Shown here: positions 1-11,253 of the stretch, piece by piece
Layout: each line of letters opens with the position of its first letter
Position numbering within the stretch: position 1 is the first letter of the stretch
DNA from: Thuidium tamariscinum
Taxonomy: Eukaryota; Streptophyta; Bryopsida; Hypnales; Thuidiaceae
DNA: 64,000 nt
NCBI GenBank assembly: GCA_947034885.2
Contig: OZ019759.1
Coordinates: 11,348,501-11,412,500 of the forward strand
Direction of reading: 5' to 3'
The notes under the pieces: generated by a model
Databases searched by the model: none
Seen by the model: only the letters and a program-made list of their open reading frames with translations
Told to the model about the DNA's origin: nothing
Position numbers and translations under genes: made by a program

Positions 1-475
1 TTCCCAAAAATCAATAAAATCTGCACTTCTTATAGTAAATTTTGCTACCTATGACCTTATCTCCTATAACCGTGGATTTTCATGAAGTCTCATTTTTTGG
101 ACCATTAATAAAATCGTCTATACATTTAAGTTTATAGATTTAGGATTTTGGGGTCAATAAAAAACAAGCTAAACATTTAAAATACAAAAGGCTCATGTGC
201 CTTGTTCAAGAGTTTAGGACTTTTTTGGAGTGGATAAAATGAAAAGGGGCAACTTTAAAAATTGGATAGAAAAAGAAAGTTAGAATAATATATATGTATT
301 GTAAAGAAAGTCAATGTTTGTGATTGGACTCAATCACTTCTTAATTTTTTTTTGTTGAACAAGAAGGATTAACCCCCTACATAAAGAAGAAACAAGAATC
401 ACTAACTAATTTCATTTGCAGTGCATGGAGAAGAATGCAACATGAATGTACTACAATCCAAGAAACTAATCATAT
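1..475 (-). other. 3' flank of the minus-strand MULE copy
   Basis: No coding trace is seen. Read on the minus strand, about 36 bases around 31-80 match the region near 49605-49640, which lies downstream of the plus-strand MULE copy. Shared words include CCAC(G/A)GTTATAGGAG and GGTCATAGGT. This homologous flank of the two inverted copies implies that the mobile unit extends past the SWIM exon by several hundred bases and that its terminus lies beyond the left edge of the window. Confidence 0.6.
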
Positions 476-3400
476 CTACTTTGAAATAATGATGATCCCT
501 GCTCGAACTAGCAGTACCTTCAACTCATTAAAGCTATAACTAGGTGCATGAATGAATTTGTCATCATGAATATCCATCTTGCAAAAGTACCTATACAAAT
601 AATACAAGTGCTTACAATTCACATATTGTGCTTGGCCTCCAACAGCAGATACCATCATATTGACAAAGTCAGGGCATGTGCATGTTGGAAATGTGCCCAC
701 AGTAACTCGATATATGTTCTTGTTGGACTCCGCTCCAGTTTGCAGGACCACTATTGCACCAAGTCCAGGAAGAGGTACAAAGGTCACTCCCAAAATTTCC
801 CCTCTAATATTCAAAGCACTCTCCCATTTGTTGCATTGCTCTACGGTTGAAGGATTTGTAAGTCTTTTAATTGTTCAGTTGTTCCTCAATGTAGGATGCA
901 CATCTGGATTTGGTGGACATGGTTGGTTGAAAAAGATAGGCTCAAAATTTTTTGACATGGTAAAGAGTTCACATGGTGACAATGTAGGTCGTTCTTGAAG
1001 ATGGAAGCTTGCATGCTGTAATAGTAAGGTTTCTTCACGATTTAAATTGGTCCCTGTTAGAATAGGCCAAATTTTAGGTAGCTCTCGCCTATCAATGACC
1101 CACTTCCTCTTTATACCTTTTACACATCGTTCAATGTCATCCCAACAAAACCAAAAATCCACAACCATTGGGCGCTTAGTTTCATACTCTTCTTTTCTAC
1201 CACGATATGTAGGAGCAGGGGTTCCCTTTCTACCCTTTGCAATCTTTGAGGTACACTTGAGGTTTGATGTCTGCTGTTGAGTCCATCATCTTGCATTTGA
1301 TTTGTGGCTAATCCTTGCAATGTGCCACTTGGATGTGTCGCAATCACTTTCAAATGCTACCGTCATATAGTTGGAGGTATTGACTTCATTGCGATTTTCA
1401 ATGCCTTCCATTGAATGTTCTGCAACATGTGTAGACCTTGTTTGGACCCGAGGTTGCGAAAAGTTGACTTTGTCTGGTCTATGTGAATCTCCAGCATCAC
1501 CAATAGGTACATCAAGCCTCTTCTTTGTGCTCTAAAAGATTTCTTCACCTTCTAGATGAGGTACTCGAGTTCCCACCCTATATGCTTCTAGCAATGTATT
1601 CAACGCCTCAACAATTTTTTTTGGGCATCCACTATGCCTAGCCGCCCTCAACTTCAATTCTCCCTTTGATGGTCCTGACCTACATGCATGTCCTTTAAAG
1701 TATGCTCGGTAGTTTGTCATTTGCATCCAAGCCCGAATACTATCATCACAAGTGGCGTCGAATAGATTGTTTCCTCTTTTCCTCGACATTTGTAGCCACT
1801 TGTTATGGATTGTTTCCGACAGATTACAAAAAGGCATGTTTGTCATCTTTTCTAAAGTAAGACCCTAGAATTCCAACCATAGGCAGACATGAATAAATAT
1901 ACAATTCTCTCTTATTATGCCAATTATATTTGAAATCGCTCTCTATACTTCTAAGAATTAAAGTATGGCATTAAGGTTAAGAGAAGTACAATTGAAAAGA
2001 AGAAACAAATAGTATTACATAATTTTCCAATATCCAAATTTGTCATTTGGCCCAAAAAATTGGAAACATAATACCATCAACTAGTATATCAATGGCATCC
2101 AATATTTGTATAACGTAACATTATATTCTTCCAAAATTAACTAGGTTCATGAACCCGTCAGATCTGACGGATTTTATATACAATATCACTTTATATTGCA
2201 ATAACAACACTAAATGATTGAAACTTCAAGCACTTAGCATTTCTAAGTATGCCTTACCGCAACATTTATAAAAGACATACTTATAGGCATTGAATGCAAC
2301 AAATGCTTCATTGATTCCCTACACTTCTTCCTTTAATAAACCTTCTAATTCTCTACAATAAATTATCTTTAAAATTTTTGGAAAATATTAGTATTCAAAT
2401 TTTTAATTACAAAGGCATTAAAAATAATAAAGAATCATTTCTTCTATGTAATTCAATAAAAGAATTGTCTAATTAAATAAGAATACAAAATATAATTTGT
2501 AAACCAAAATAAGATCCACATACCATTATCATGAAGCCTCCCCATTGTAAATAACAAAAATGCCAAAATGCTAGCCAATATTCCAAATGATAAAGTGAGT
2601 CTTCTGTTGTAGCTCTAGATGATAACTACCATGACCGAATTGCAAGATAATCACTAGAAGAAAACTGCGTTGGATTGTCCAAAATCTGCATTAAATTCCT
2701 CCAAAACTGTGTTAGATTCAACAAAAAACGTCATATGGTTTTTGTTGAAAACCATGTTGAAAATGTAAATAATTTTGTTACAACATAGGGAAACGCAAAA
2801 TTTGTGTTGGATTCTACAATATCTATGTTTCTCTTGGTTTTCATTGTGTTTTCAACATGGTTTTCAATAAAAAAACATATGACATTTTTTGTTGAATCCA
2901 ACGCAGTTTTGGAGGAATTTAACACAAATTTTGGACAGTCCAACGCGGTTTTCTTCTAGTGAATGCACCTCCGCTCATCCAAAGTCTTGGATTCTTTGTA
3001 TTGCTTACATAGTGCAATGTATTAGTGTTGTAATCCTTGTTTGATATGTTTCTGTTTGTGCTTCTAAAGAGAATTACTCCAATGCAGTAAACATATTCTC
3101 TCACGATTCTTCATAATGTCATTTGCAGAGCCACTACCATATACAATGCAAACTGCATTCCAATTGGCCATTGCGATATCTGCCATGCATCCTTTAAAAT
3201 TTGGCATAGCTATTCCGTATTTTTCCATTATAGCATTCAATGACCTCCAGAACTGTACTTGAATTTCCGTATCTTCTGATTGCATGTCGTACACTGCAAT
3301 AGTCATGACTTTCTTGTACTGAGAGTCATACACGTGGCATGCCATGGTAGTCCAGTCCTTCACATGCTTCACGTGGTCAAACATCATCTACGCATTCTAT

Positions 3401-4998
3401 AGATCACCTTCAAGTTGCATGGGCCTTACCAAGTCCACTCCACTTCGAGGCCTTTTAGTGAGCATTTTGAAGATGTAAACCTTCTCTTTGCCTTGGCCTG
3501 GAAAGACACTATTGTGTATGAACTCAAACTTCGAGTCCTTCATGGTCATAATGTTGTCGATGACCCTTCTTTGGTTGTTCGAGCGGAATGAGGAGATGAT
3601 ATTTTGTATGCTATGACTACTTAGAAATTGAAAGCGATCCATGACCTCTTCCATTTCCTTTCGCTTCATAATCTTCTTCTCTCCTTCTCCGTGGTGAAAA
3701 AAGTGGTTCATAAGGAAGTCTTTGCTAGCAGATAAGGCTATGGCAGAGTTTGTAGCTGAAGGGGTTTTGGCAACTTGTTCTGCTATGAGTTCGGTAATCT
3801 CTTTTGCAGAATCTCTATGCATGCCTTTTACTACCGGGTGAGAGTGGTTTTCTAGGTGAATAGTAGCCCTAGTCATATTTAGGTTATCACTGTAGTAGTA
3901 GTAAATTCTAGCATCACAAGTGCTAATGCATGTAGGTATTATTTTGCAGACTTTACAAACTAGTTTGCAATATTTTGGTGGAACGACTCCTACTGCAAAA
4001 GGAACTATTGTAGAACCTATCCATTTTGTTTCATTTTTCGTAGAAGTTCTAGACAAGTACTCGCAATCAGGGTTTTCACAAATAAGATGGCTAGCGTAGA
4101 AGGACTTACGGAACTTCAAATTGTCCGAGTTGTGGATGTTTGTTGTCACTAGCTTACACCACCCGTGTCCATCATACCGCTTGTCCATTCCCTCCAAGTT
4201 CTTTACTGTAGATGAAGAAGAAGACGCCCTACATGGCAGTAGTTCAAAAATGGCATCTCCGTTGTAAGTAGGTGGTAGAAACCCCACTTGGTGGTGTTTC
4301 ACAACGTTCATATCTAATGTTGACAGTTCATTTCTTGAACGGTGAAGACCAAAAAGTCCCTTCAAGCATTTCATTATACTTGTTATACTAGCCAGACTAG
4401 TATGACAAACTTGTTGTGATAATGTACGTTGTTAAGAAGTACTAGTGGAGGTGTTCTGTATAGAGTACGTAAGACTGATGTCATTTGACTCTTTTTTGAC
4501 CAAGGAAGGTTCCATATCAAGAGTCAAGGAAGGGGATTGGCCTTCAGAGAGTTCTACAATAGTCCCTAATAATTCTACTATTGCTTTAGCAGGAAATTCA
4601 TTTTGTGCCAATTTAGGGAAGCATCCTACAGGAGTAGTAGGATTAGCACTCTCAGGTCCAGAAGGTCTATTCACTATAGAATTAACAAACTAGCGACTTG
4701 CTATCCCAGTGGACGAAGCTAACATAGATAAAGGGAGACCATAAGCCTTGTAGTTCCCAAGACCTAGATACCAACAATGCCCTTCATCAGAGAGACATTT
4801 TGAAATTGGGATCGACTAAAGTAATTCACCAGACTCAAAATGGCGCTCTTCTTCAACATAAATAGATGACTCTACAAACTTGAATCGAACATGAAGCAAG
4901 TGGCTGAATATAGTAGCACGACTTTCTACATCTAAAGAAAACACGAAAGGAACCTGATGACCATCTACGCGAATGCTTGCTATGTCGCTCACAATCAA
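476..4998 (-). pseudogene. Mutator-like (MULE) transposase with SWIM zinc finger, decayed copy
   Basis: This is a DDE-type transposase that would cut and paste its own element. Exon 1 runs from about 4998 to 2530 and keeps one frame down to 3064 with in-frame stops near 4816, 4690, 4432, 3397 and 3388. It contains a Cys-rich segment (ICENPDC), an H-P-V motif segment and a catalytic-core stretch reading FKGCMADIAMANW, then CLLHWSNSL. The coding trace continues to the words WLAFWHF and QWGGF, although a 310-bp MITE sits inside it. A GT donor follows near 2527. Exon 2 starts near 1853 (CNLSETIHNKW) and ends at 476 with a SWIM zinc finger: CTCPDF, then YVNCKH about 20 residues later. Frameshifts near 1530 and 1350 break exon 2. 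The upstream start is uncertain because the frame opens without a clear ATG. A second copy lies at 37854-49047 in the opposite orientation. Confidence 0.8.
2652..2961. mobile_element. CACTA-type foldback MITE (copy 1, 310 bp)
   Basis: The element begins CACTAGAAGAAAAC and ends with its reverse complement. It is flanked by AAT at 2649-2651 and 2962-2964, a 3-bp target duplication as expected for CACTA (En/Spm) transposition. Almost its whole length folds back on itself: the words TTGGATTGTCCAAAA and GGAGGAATTTAACACAAATTTTG pair with their complements on the other arm. It has no coding capacity. It lies within exon 1 of the MULE transposase, so it inserted after the host element and broke its reading frame. 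Confidence 0.9.
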
Positions 4999-5789
4999 TT
5001 ATAAGATAGAATTGTGGGTAGAAATGGCTTGAGAGAGTGAAATAATAGATCGACAAATCGGTTTATATAGGATTCTCAAGGGTGCATTGATTATTTGTGA
5101 ATGATGGCGGTTTAGGCTAGTATGGAATGGGTTTAGGGTTGATGGTTTTAGGGTATAGGGGCTATAAAGTTAAACAATATTTTCAAAAGTAAATGTTACA
5201 TTAGAATTAGTGAATACAAGGTTTGCAGTACAATCATTATTTAGTATAGTTAAATGTAGCGCAAGTAATTTTCCATGTACTAAATAGGTTTTGAATTACA
5301 GAATGATCTTATATGTATTGAAGTCTAGGGGGCTTAGATATTCTGTCATTGGATCTATGGCGGTTGCCAAAATGATTATTAGCTTGGCAACTTGTTTGAA
5401 ATGGCTCCAAAAGATCGCATTGAATGTATAAATCAATACTTCAACTAACATTGACGGCGCTGTCTCGTCAAGTTGCCTCGGGCAATGCAATTTTCAAATT
5501 GCAAGAAGCGTTGGCACCGGAATTCTTATGTCATATGACACGCGTGAAGTACAAAGGCGGCGTAACATAGAGAAGTATCCAAGGGATTCTTGGAAAAGAG
5601 GAATTCATTTCATTCTCACCTTTAGAGTAGAGCTTTCATTTGTGTGTAGAGAGGAAGTAGCTGCAATTCTATGTGCTCATGATTTTAGAACGTTCTAGTT
5701 CACTTTCTATCCATCTAGAACGAAGCAAGAGTCATAGGAAACATTGTTCTTTCTTCTATTCTTCTAGAAAAGCTTTAAGGAGAGCCAAG
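4999..5789. other. Non-coding stretch upstream of the MULE and of the 5.79-kb exon
   Basis: No convincing coding sequence is seen on either strand. It should contain the promoter side of the minus-strand MULE and of the small plus-strand exon at 5790. I could not single out a reliable TATA box or a transposon terminus here. Confidence 0.4.
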
Positions 5790-5984
5790 ATGACCCGTGC
5801 AAAGAAGACTCTGTCAAAGCGAGGTCGTGGTGAACCAAGTGAGTTGCAGAAGTCTCTTTCTTTTGAGAGAGAGGGAGGCGATCATTTGACGAGTGTTGAA
5901 GGCCAAAGTGCAGATCCAATGCAGGAGTACCTAGAGGTAATACATGCCGAGGACGAAGGCACAAAGTCGCAGGAAACGTCTTAT
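5790..5984 (+). CDS. Possible first exon of an unidentified gene
   Basis: An ATG at 5790 opens a 65-codon frame whose N-terminus is strongly basic (MTRAKKTLSKRGRG) and whose second half is acidic. It stops exactly before TTAT|GTAAGT, a strong plant splice donor. The product is not recognised. The basic start resembles a nuclear or DNA-binding N-terminus and may belong to another transposon. Any further exons would have to lie beyond the element-1A insertion at 6374, and I could not find them, so the gene is probably broken. It could also be a chance frame. Confidence 0.3.
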
Positions 5985-6373
5985 GTAAGTCTATTGCACG
6001 CATCTTTCCAGTCTTTTGCATTTCTAGATATTAGAGTAGTAAACATTGAATCAAATTAGTGTATAGTAGGTCACAAGAAGCCTAGGTAGTGGTCAACCCT
6101 TATTAGGTTAATTAGAGCTATTGAAGGGGATGCAATAGTAGAAGGTTTAGGTTGAGGAGCCATTTTTTTGCATGATGTTTGAATGCCAACTATGAGAGCA
6201 ATATAGAGATATTGCTTAGAATAGAAATAATAGAGAAGAATGAGTTAGAAATTATAATCCATATGAACATTGAGTTTTTATTGATGCTTTGTATTGGAAG
6301 AGAAGATTAGACATTCTAATGTATAAATAAAATAATTAATTGAGTATTGTTCAATGAGAGTTTAGGGACTTCC
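5985..6373. other. Non-coding host DNA before element 1A
   Basis: AT-rich sequence with no frame of note. It ends with CTTCC at 6369-6373, the left copy of the target duplication of element 1A. Confidence 0.5.
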
Positions 6374-7189
6374 TGTGGCAATCTACAAATCACGTTATAG
6401 GATTTTAAAAATAAAATGAGGGAGAAGGATTTCATTCAATCCCCATTTTTTTCGTTTTTCTTAGTAGTATAGTATATAGTAAGGTTAATATCGAAAACCG
6501 GAAAATAGTCTCCCGGAAGTAGATAAAAGTATTAAGGAACAGGATCGAATCCGGACCCGGACACCTCTAGCATCAGAAGACCGGTTAGGTAATGAGTGCC
6601 TATTGAGGGCTAGAGATCGTTGGGAACTTTTTTCCACGCGACCAAGAACATTTAACCTAACAGTCAGAAATAAATGCTGAGAAGAAAGTATGAGATCTGA
6701 GGGGCGTGCCAGATCCTGCCACTTTTACGGCTCGCAAATCGAGAAAGTGTATCTTGATTGAGAAAGAGAGTTATCCGGGCTACTGAGGAAAGAGAGAGAA
6801 GGTGATCATATCATCCAGTCTAGTATAGACTCGAGTGGCCAGGATCAAAATTGTAGAGAGATAAGAGTTGAGAGATCAGTACAACTAAAGCAGGCTCTAA
6901 CCAGTCGATACATACAAGAGACAAGCGATGGCAAGCAAAGAGGGAGAGGAAGTGAACCTCACATTCTGCACTATCAACCCAGTCTTGCCCAAGAAAGAGC
7001 AAGAGGAGTTGGAGTTGGTGTCGTGCGCGCAGTCTAGCAGAAAGCACCTTTATTACACCCAAATGTGATAACATGATACTGAATATCGTCCCAGGAGACT
7101 CCAAACGTTACTATTAGTTGTGTTTTCCAGTTTCTAGGTTTCCCAACTCAAAAACACCCAAGTTACTACTCTCAATCCTGAATACCACT

Positions 7190-7320
7190 TGGTTTTCAGA
7201 TTCTGTTCCGGATCCGTCACTTCTCTCCAGATCCGTGTCTCAACTATTTTCGGATTCCTTTCCTGGATCCGGATTACACTTTTACCCAGATCCGTCTCAA
7301 TCCGGATTCTAGTTTCGTCA
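7190..7320. repeat. Cluster of GGATCCG / TCCGGAT motifs
   Basis: Six or more variants of the word TTCCGGATCCG occur within about 130 bases, spaced irregularly by 15-30 bases. The same cluster is kept in element 2B at about 44195-44330. Similar words also recur near the other end of the type-2 elements (10555-10675 and 47765-47920). The core GGATCC/TCCGGA is palindromic. The cluster could be a regulatory or integrase/chromatin binding array inside the element, or merely a composition quirk. Confidence 0.55.
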
Positions 7321-8250
7321 CTCGATTATCGGTTTTATATACCCCTATTTTACCCTCAAAGGGGCTTTTTTTAATCTTTAGAGGGGTAGGGACTTACCAC
7401 TCACAAACCTCACACTCTCTCAAATAAAATACACAAAACACATTAAGACACCCAAATATATCCAATATTGCAGTTAGAGGCAGATCCGGATCCTCACAAC
7501 TTTTCGGATGGATATTAGCTGATCCGGTTAGCAGGTCACTCAGGACTACTTTCACTTACCCTTACTACAACGACAGATCCAAAGACATCTAAGTCCAAAA
7601 AGACGTACTTTCCTAGTTCCGCGGATTGACTCAGTGGTTGGCAAACCTTCCGGTGGACGGAAACTTTCCTATGGCGGTTGCTTAACTCCGCACAGATCCA
7701 TCCCTGTGGTTCTGGAACCTCCTTCACGCCACACCTGGGCTCACACCGGATCGCCATTTCGGCGAATTAAAGGTTCCACGCACAAATGCACAAATCAAAA
7801 TTCAAGCCCTAAGAAACTGGTTACTTAGTTCAGATCTCAGTTGCCCAAGTATTCGGATTCCTCCTCACCTGTCCTTCACACCTCTCAACACTCTAAGTAA
7901 ACACACCAAGATAGACTCAAAACACAAAATCAGAGCTGGAATGTCCACCTGCCAGCTCAGATTAAAGAAAGGAATGAAAGTACATGAATATGCGCTAGGA
8001 GGGAATGCCAGGCCAACTCTCTTGCCTACCCCTTCAAAGCTCAAATCAAAGCAGAAGTCAAAGCCTAAAAACAGAAAACGGAATGCCAACAAGGCAGAAG
8101 AAAATCCGAAACAACCAATTAGAACCCAACCGGAATATTCGAAAAGGTCCTAGCAAGTTGTTTCCTAAAGTTCCAGAGCGGGACCCACATGCGGGAAATC
8201 CGTTCCGGAAACATTCGTCCAAAATCTCAAAAATAACTAACTACCGTACT

Positions 8251-10284
8251 CTACTTATGTGCCCACTTTGATGAAGTGCTCGCGGACAGAACCGAAAGCC
8301 TCCGCGCTGCTGCCTTGGCGGGTGGGGTGTTCTTCGTGGCGGACCAGGTCTGCCTCTTGAGCACCGGAGCTGGTGGAGTCGCACTCTCTTCCTCCGTCGA
8401 AGTCTCGTCTGAATCCGCCTCCGAGCTTTCCAACTCCTCCACTTCCTTGAATCCGCTCGGTTGTCCACTTTTGTTGTAGATGACTCCAGGTTGCTCTTCT
8501 TCCTCGGCGGAATCTAAGTTGTAGATGACCGAGGTGTTGTGCGGAGCCTTCTCAACTTCCTTCATATGTGCGAACTGATCCGGATGCTCCTTGGCCGGAT
8601 TCTAGATAGCCTTCATCCAGATCTCCAAATCGATCCAGGGTGTTGTCTTCTTCGTGGCCGGATTGGCTTGCCCTGTTGACGGCCCGGCCGTATTTGGATC
8701 TGGTCCGAGGTCGATGATGTTCTTCATCAACGACATGTCCCCCAACAGTCTCCGATCCGTCGACATCCGCGCCTGCGCTCTAGGGCTCAACTCGGTGTAA
8801 ACCTATTGGTTGAGAAGATTCGGAGGCCCTTTGCCCATCTCTGGATTGAGAGATCCTACCAAGGCTCTCATCTCCTTCAGTACCCCCTCCATCTTGGCCT
8901 AATAGTCCACTAGGATCGTGAGGAGCTTGGATCCGGTGACGGTCCTCTCTTTTACCAAGCGGGCAGAAAAGAGGTGAGCTCTCACCACCGCATCTGCCGG
9001 CTAAGCCACCAACCCTTGTAGGTTGCGGACCAACGAGGTGGCCTCACTGACCATCCCGTTCGCGATGTTGAGGTTGCTCTCCAGCCAATGGACTTGGCTC
9101 TGCAATCCGTTCCATTCCTCCTCAGCTTTCTTCTAATCCGTCTCGGCTGCCTAGGCTCGCTCTTGCTCTTTTTAGAATCATTCCTCTTGGATCCAGAACT
9201 CTTGCTCCCACTTTCGGATCTCCTCTTCCTTCTTCCGTAACACCTCTTGAGTCGGAAGGTGGTCCAATGTTTTCGGTATGTCCTCCAGTCTGACTCTACC
9301 CAATTTGATGGAGACTTGCTCGACCATCCCTTGGAGGTATCAATGGTCCGCGTGTGCCATGAGGGTGTGCCAGGTGATGACGTCAAAGTGATCCGGTTTC
9401 TTCTCCTTTCCTTGGGATGATCCGGCTCAATCTGCCCCCGAAACTCCCCTCTTGTCCGGTGTTGTGACCTTCATCCGATCCGATTTCCGATCCGGTTGGC
9501 TGGCAGGTTCTTGCTCCCGGGCTTCCTCCTCCATTGGATCGTCTTTCGGCTCATCCGGCTCCTTCTCCAGCTCCCCTGTCAGGTCGTACTTCAAGATCTG
9601 AAGTCCGGTCTCATACGCGAGCTGTTCCAGTGCATTCAGTATGTCCTTCTGGTGGTACAAATGGAACAAGTAGGTACTGATTGTACTATTCTTGTTCCTC
9701 TGAACGTGTTCGGATAGTTTGAAAACTATGTACTGGATGACTAAGCTCCAGTTCACAATCTGTTTTTCGAAGCACCCGAAAATGGTGTTCGCTATCATGA
9801 CAGTGACCCGGGTAGGCTTTTTCGGATAGAGGATGGGAATCAAGAATTCCAACATCCTCCTATGCCGGTCATCCTTGCAATCCGAAACGGCATATCTGTC
9901 CTTCGGATGGGGCGGGTTCCGGAACCTTGTGGCGCCGAACTTATTGTTCCGGGTAGCCATTCCTAATCCGACCTTCTCAAACCCGTATACTTCCACCTAT
10001 ATATTTGCCGTCCAAGTGGTTGGCCTGCCTCTCATTGTCAGCTGGTATTGATTTGAAACTCTCGTGACAAGTTCCTGTACCATTTCATCGCTCTTGACGC
10101 TCCAAGGGCGCCAGATTAGACCTTCACACCCTAGGAATACTAAATCATCCTCAAGTTCCTTTCGATGCTGCAGATCGGAAGGGATGACCGGCGAGATGGC
10201 CTTGGCGGTTACCATCATCCGTTTCGGATTGGAGGAACTTGCCATTTCTTCGTCTAACTCTCTATCCGTCAGTGCAGTCGGCAC
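8251..10284 (-). pseudogene. Element 2A single protein
   Basis: The protein starts at about 10284, with an internal MASSSNPKR start homologous to 2B. It contains DLVFLGCEGLIWRPW, then the conserved core (NKFGATRFR, PPHPKD, MLEFLIPILYPKKPTR, ANTIFGCF, ISTYLFHLYH) down to 9427. A frame change near 9420 leads into a coiled-coil half rich in E/K/R/Q. The protein ends at 8251 with an acidic ESSEADSDETSTEEE patch and a basic KRQTWSATK tail. The TAG codons at about 8805, 8899 and 8997 (minus frame) correspond to CAG in element 2B. The role is unknown. The protein is homologous in layout to those of elements 1 and 3. Confidence 0.65.
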
Positions 10285-11253
10285 CGACCCTAAACTGTAC
10301 CCCGAACCGATCTCTACTTGCTCACCACTCTTTCACTCTCTATACGCGTGCTCCAAAACTTGCACACAAGCGTACATCAATTTGCCAAATCGAAAAGGAA
10401 AAATGAAGTGGGGCAGAGGGGTTTTAATACTAGTTGGTACCGAGCGTTCCCGGTTCCAATCGGAACGACGCGACGTTCCTGGACCGTTACGCTAGTTTCC
10501 GTAGGTCGGTAGCGTAGACCCGTGGATGCTGTCCATCCGTAAATCATCCAAATCCAATCCGGATTGTACCCGATCTTTCTAGGATCCGTTCCGCTCATTT
10601 TGAAAGTCTGTTCTGGATATTGAGGGAATCCGATCCGGAAACTACCCTTGGTCAATCCGGTTTGAACGGATCTTAGGGTATAAAAGACTCTAAATGTCTC
10701 ATATGCCCATATTTAAACTTACAAATTTTGAAAATTTGAACTAATCTACTAACTATCTTCCTATTTCACTCCCTTGATATTTTTGGTTTGTGACAGTTGG
10801 AGGAGGACCTCAAGTAGATGGGGTGCAAAGGTTTTCTAGGCCGGCCATAGAACTTGAAGGACAAGGAGATGGTGATCAAGCTCTTGGAGGACCAATCGAA
10901 TGAGTGGAAGGGGACGGTCCGGTCACTGCTCGGAGAATGGACGACATCCATGTAGCGGAGAGCATACCGTTTCAACCACGTTGGAGATGGGCTAGCCTCT
11001 CGGACGGACAAGTTTCATGTGGGTAAGTTCTAGAGATCCATTACTCCGAAGGATGGGTTTTTAGTGTCGGAGTGCTCCGTGCCTAGAGAGAAGAAGGTGC
11101 TGCAGTTTTTAGCAACCATCCTTAGTCCAGAGAGGCCGAGTAGACTTACGGTCACACTGGCAAACACCATCTTTGGTGCATTGTCAAGAGACCGAAAGGT
11201 AGATTGGGAGATAGTGACGAGGGACCAAATGCTCAAGATGGTGAATGGGATAG

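Larger units (their letters stand above)
7019..10795 (-). mobile_element. TG...CA element 2A nested in 1A
   Basis: The element runs from TGTCGTGCGC at 7019 to TTTGTGACA at 10795 (3,777 bp) and is flanked by perfect GTTGG duplications (7014-7018 and 10796-10800). It matches element 2B (44021-48048) along its length. It interrupts the N-terminal coding part of element 1A between an ELEL and an EEDL block, and this junction is confirmed by the uninterrupted sequence in element 1B near 40490. Its own coding strand is minus. No internal LTR pair or polyprotein is seen. Confidence 0.88.

Noticed and set aside
8245-8565. Plus-strand and alternate minus-strand frames over the Arg/Ser-rich end of element 2A
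   Set aside because: The frame ending at 8251 matches element 2B. The others arise from GC-rich codons read out of frame.
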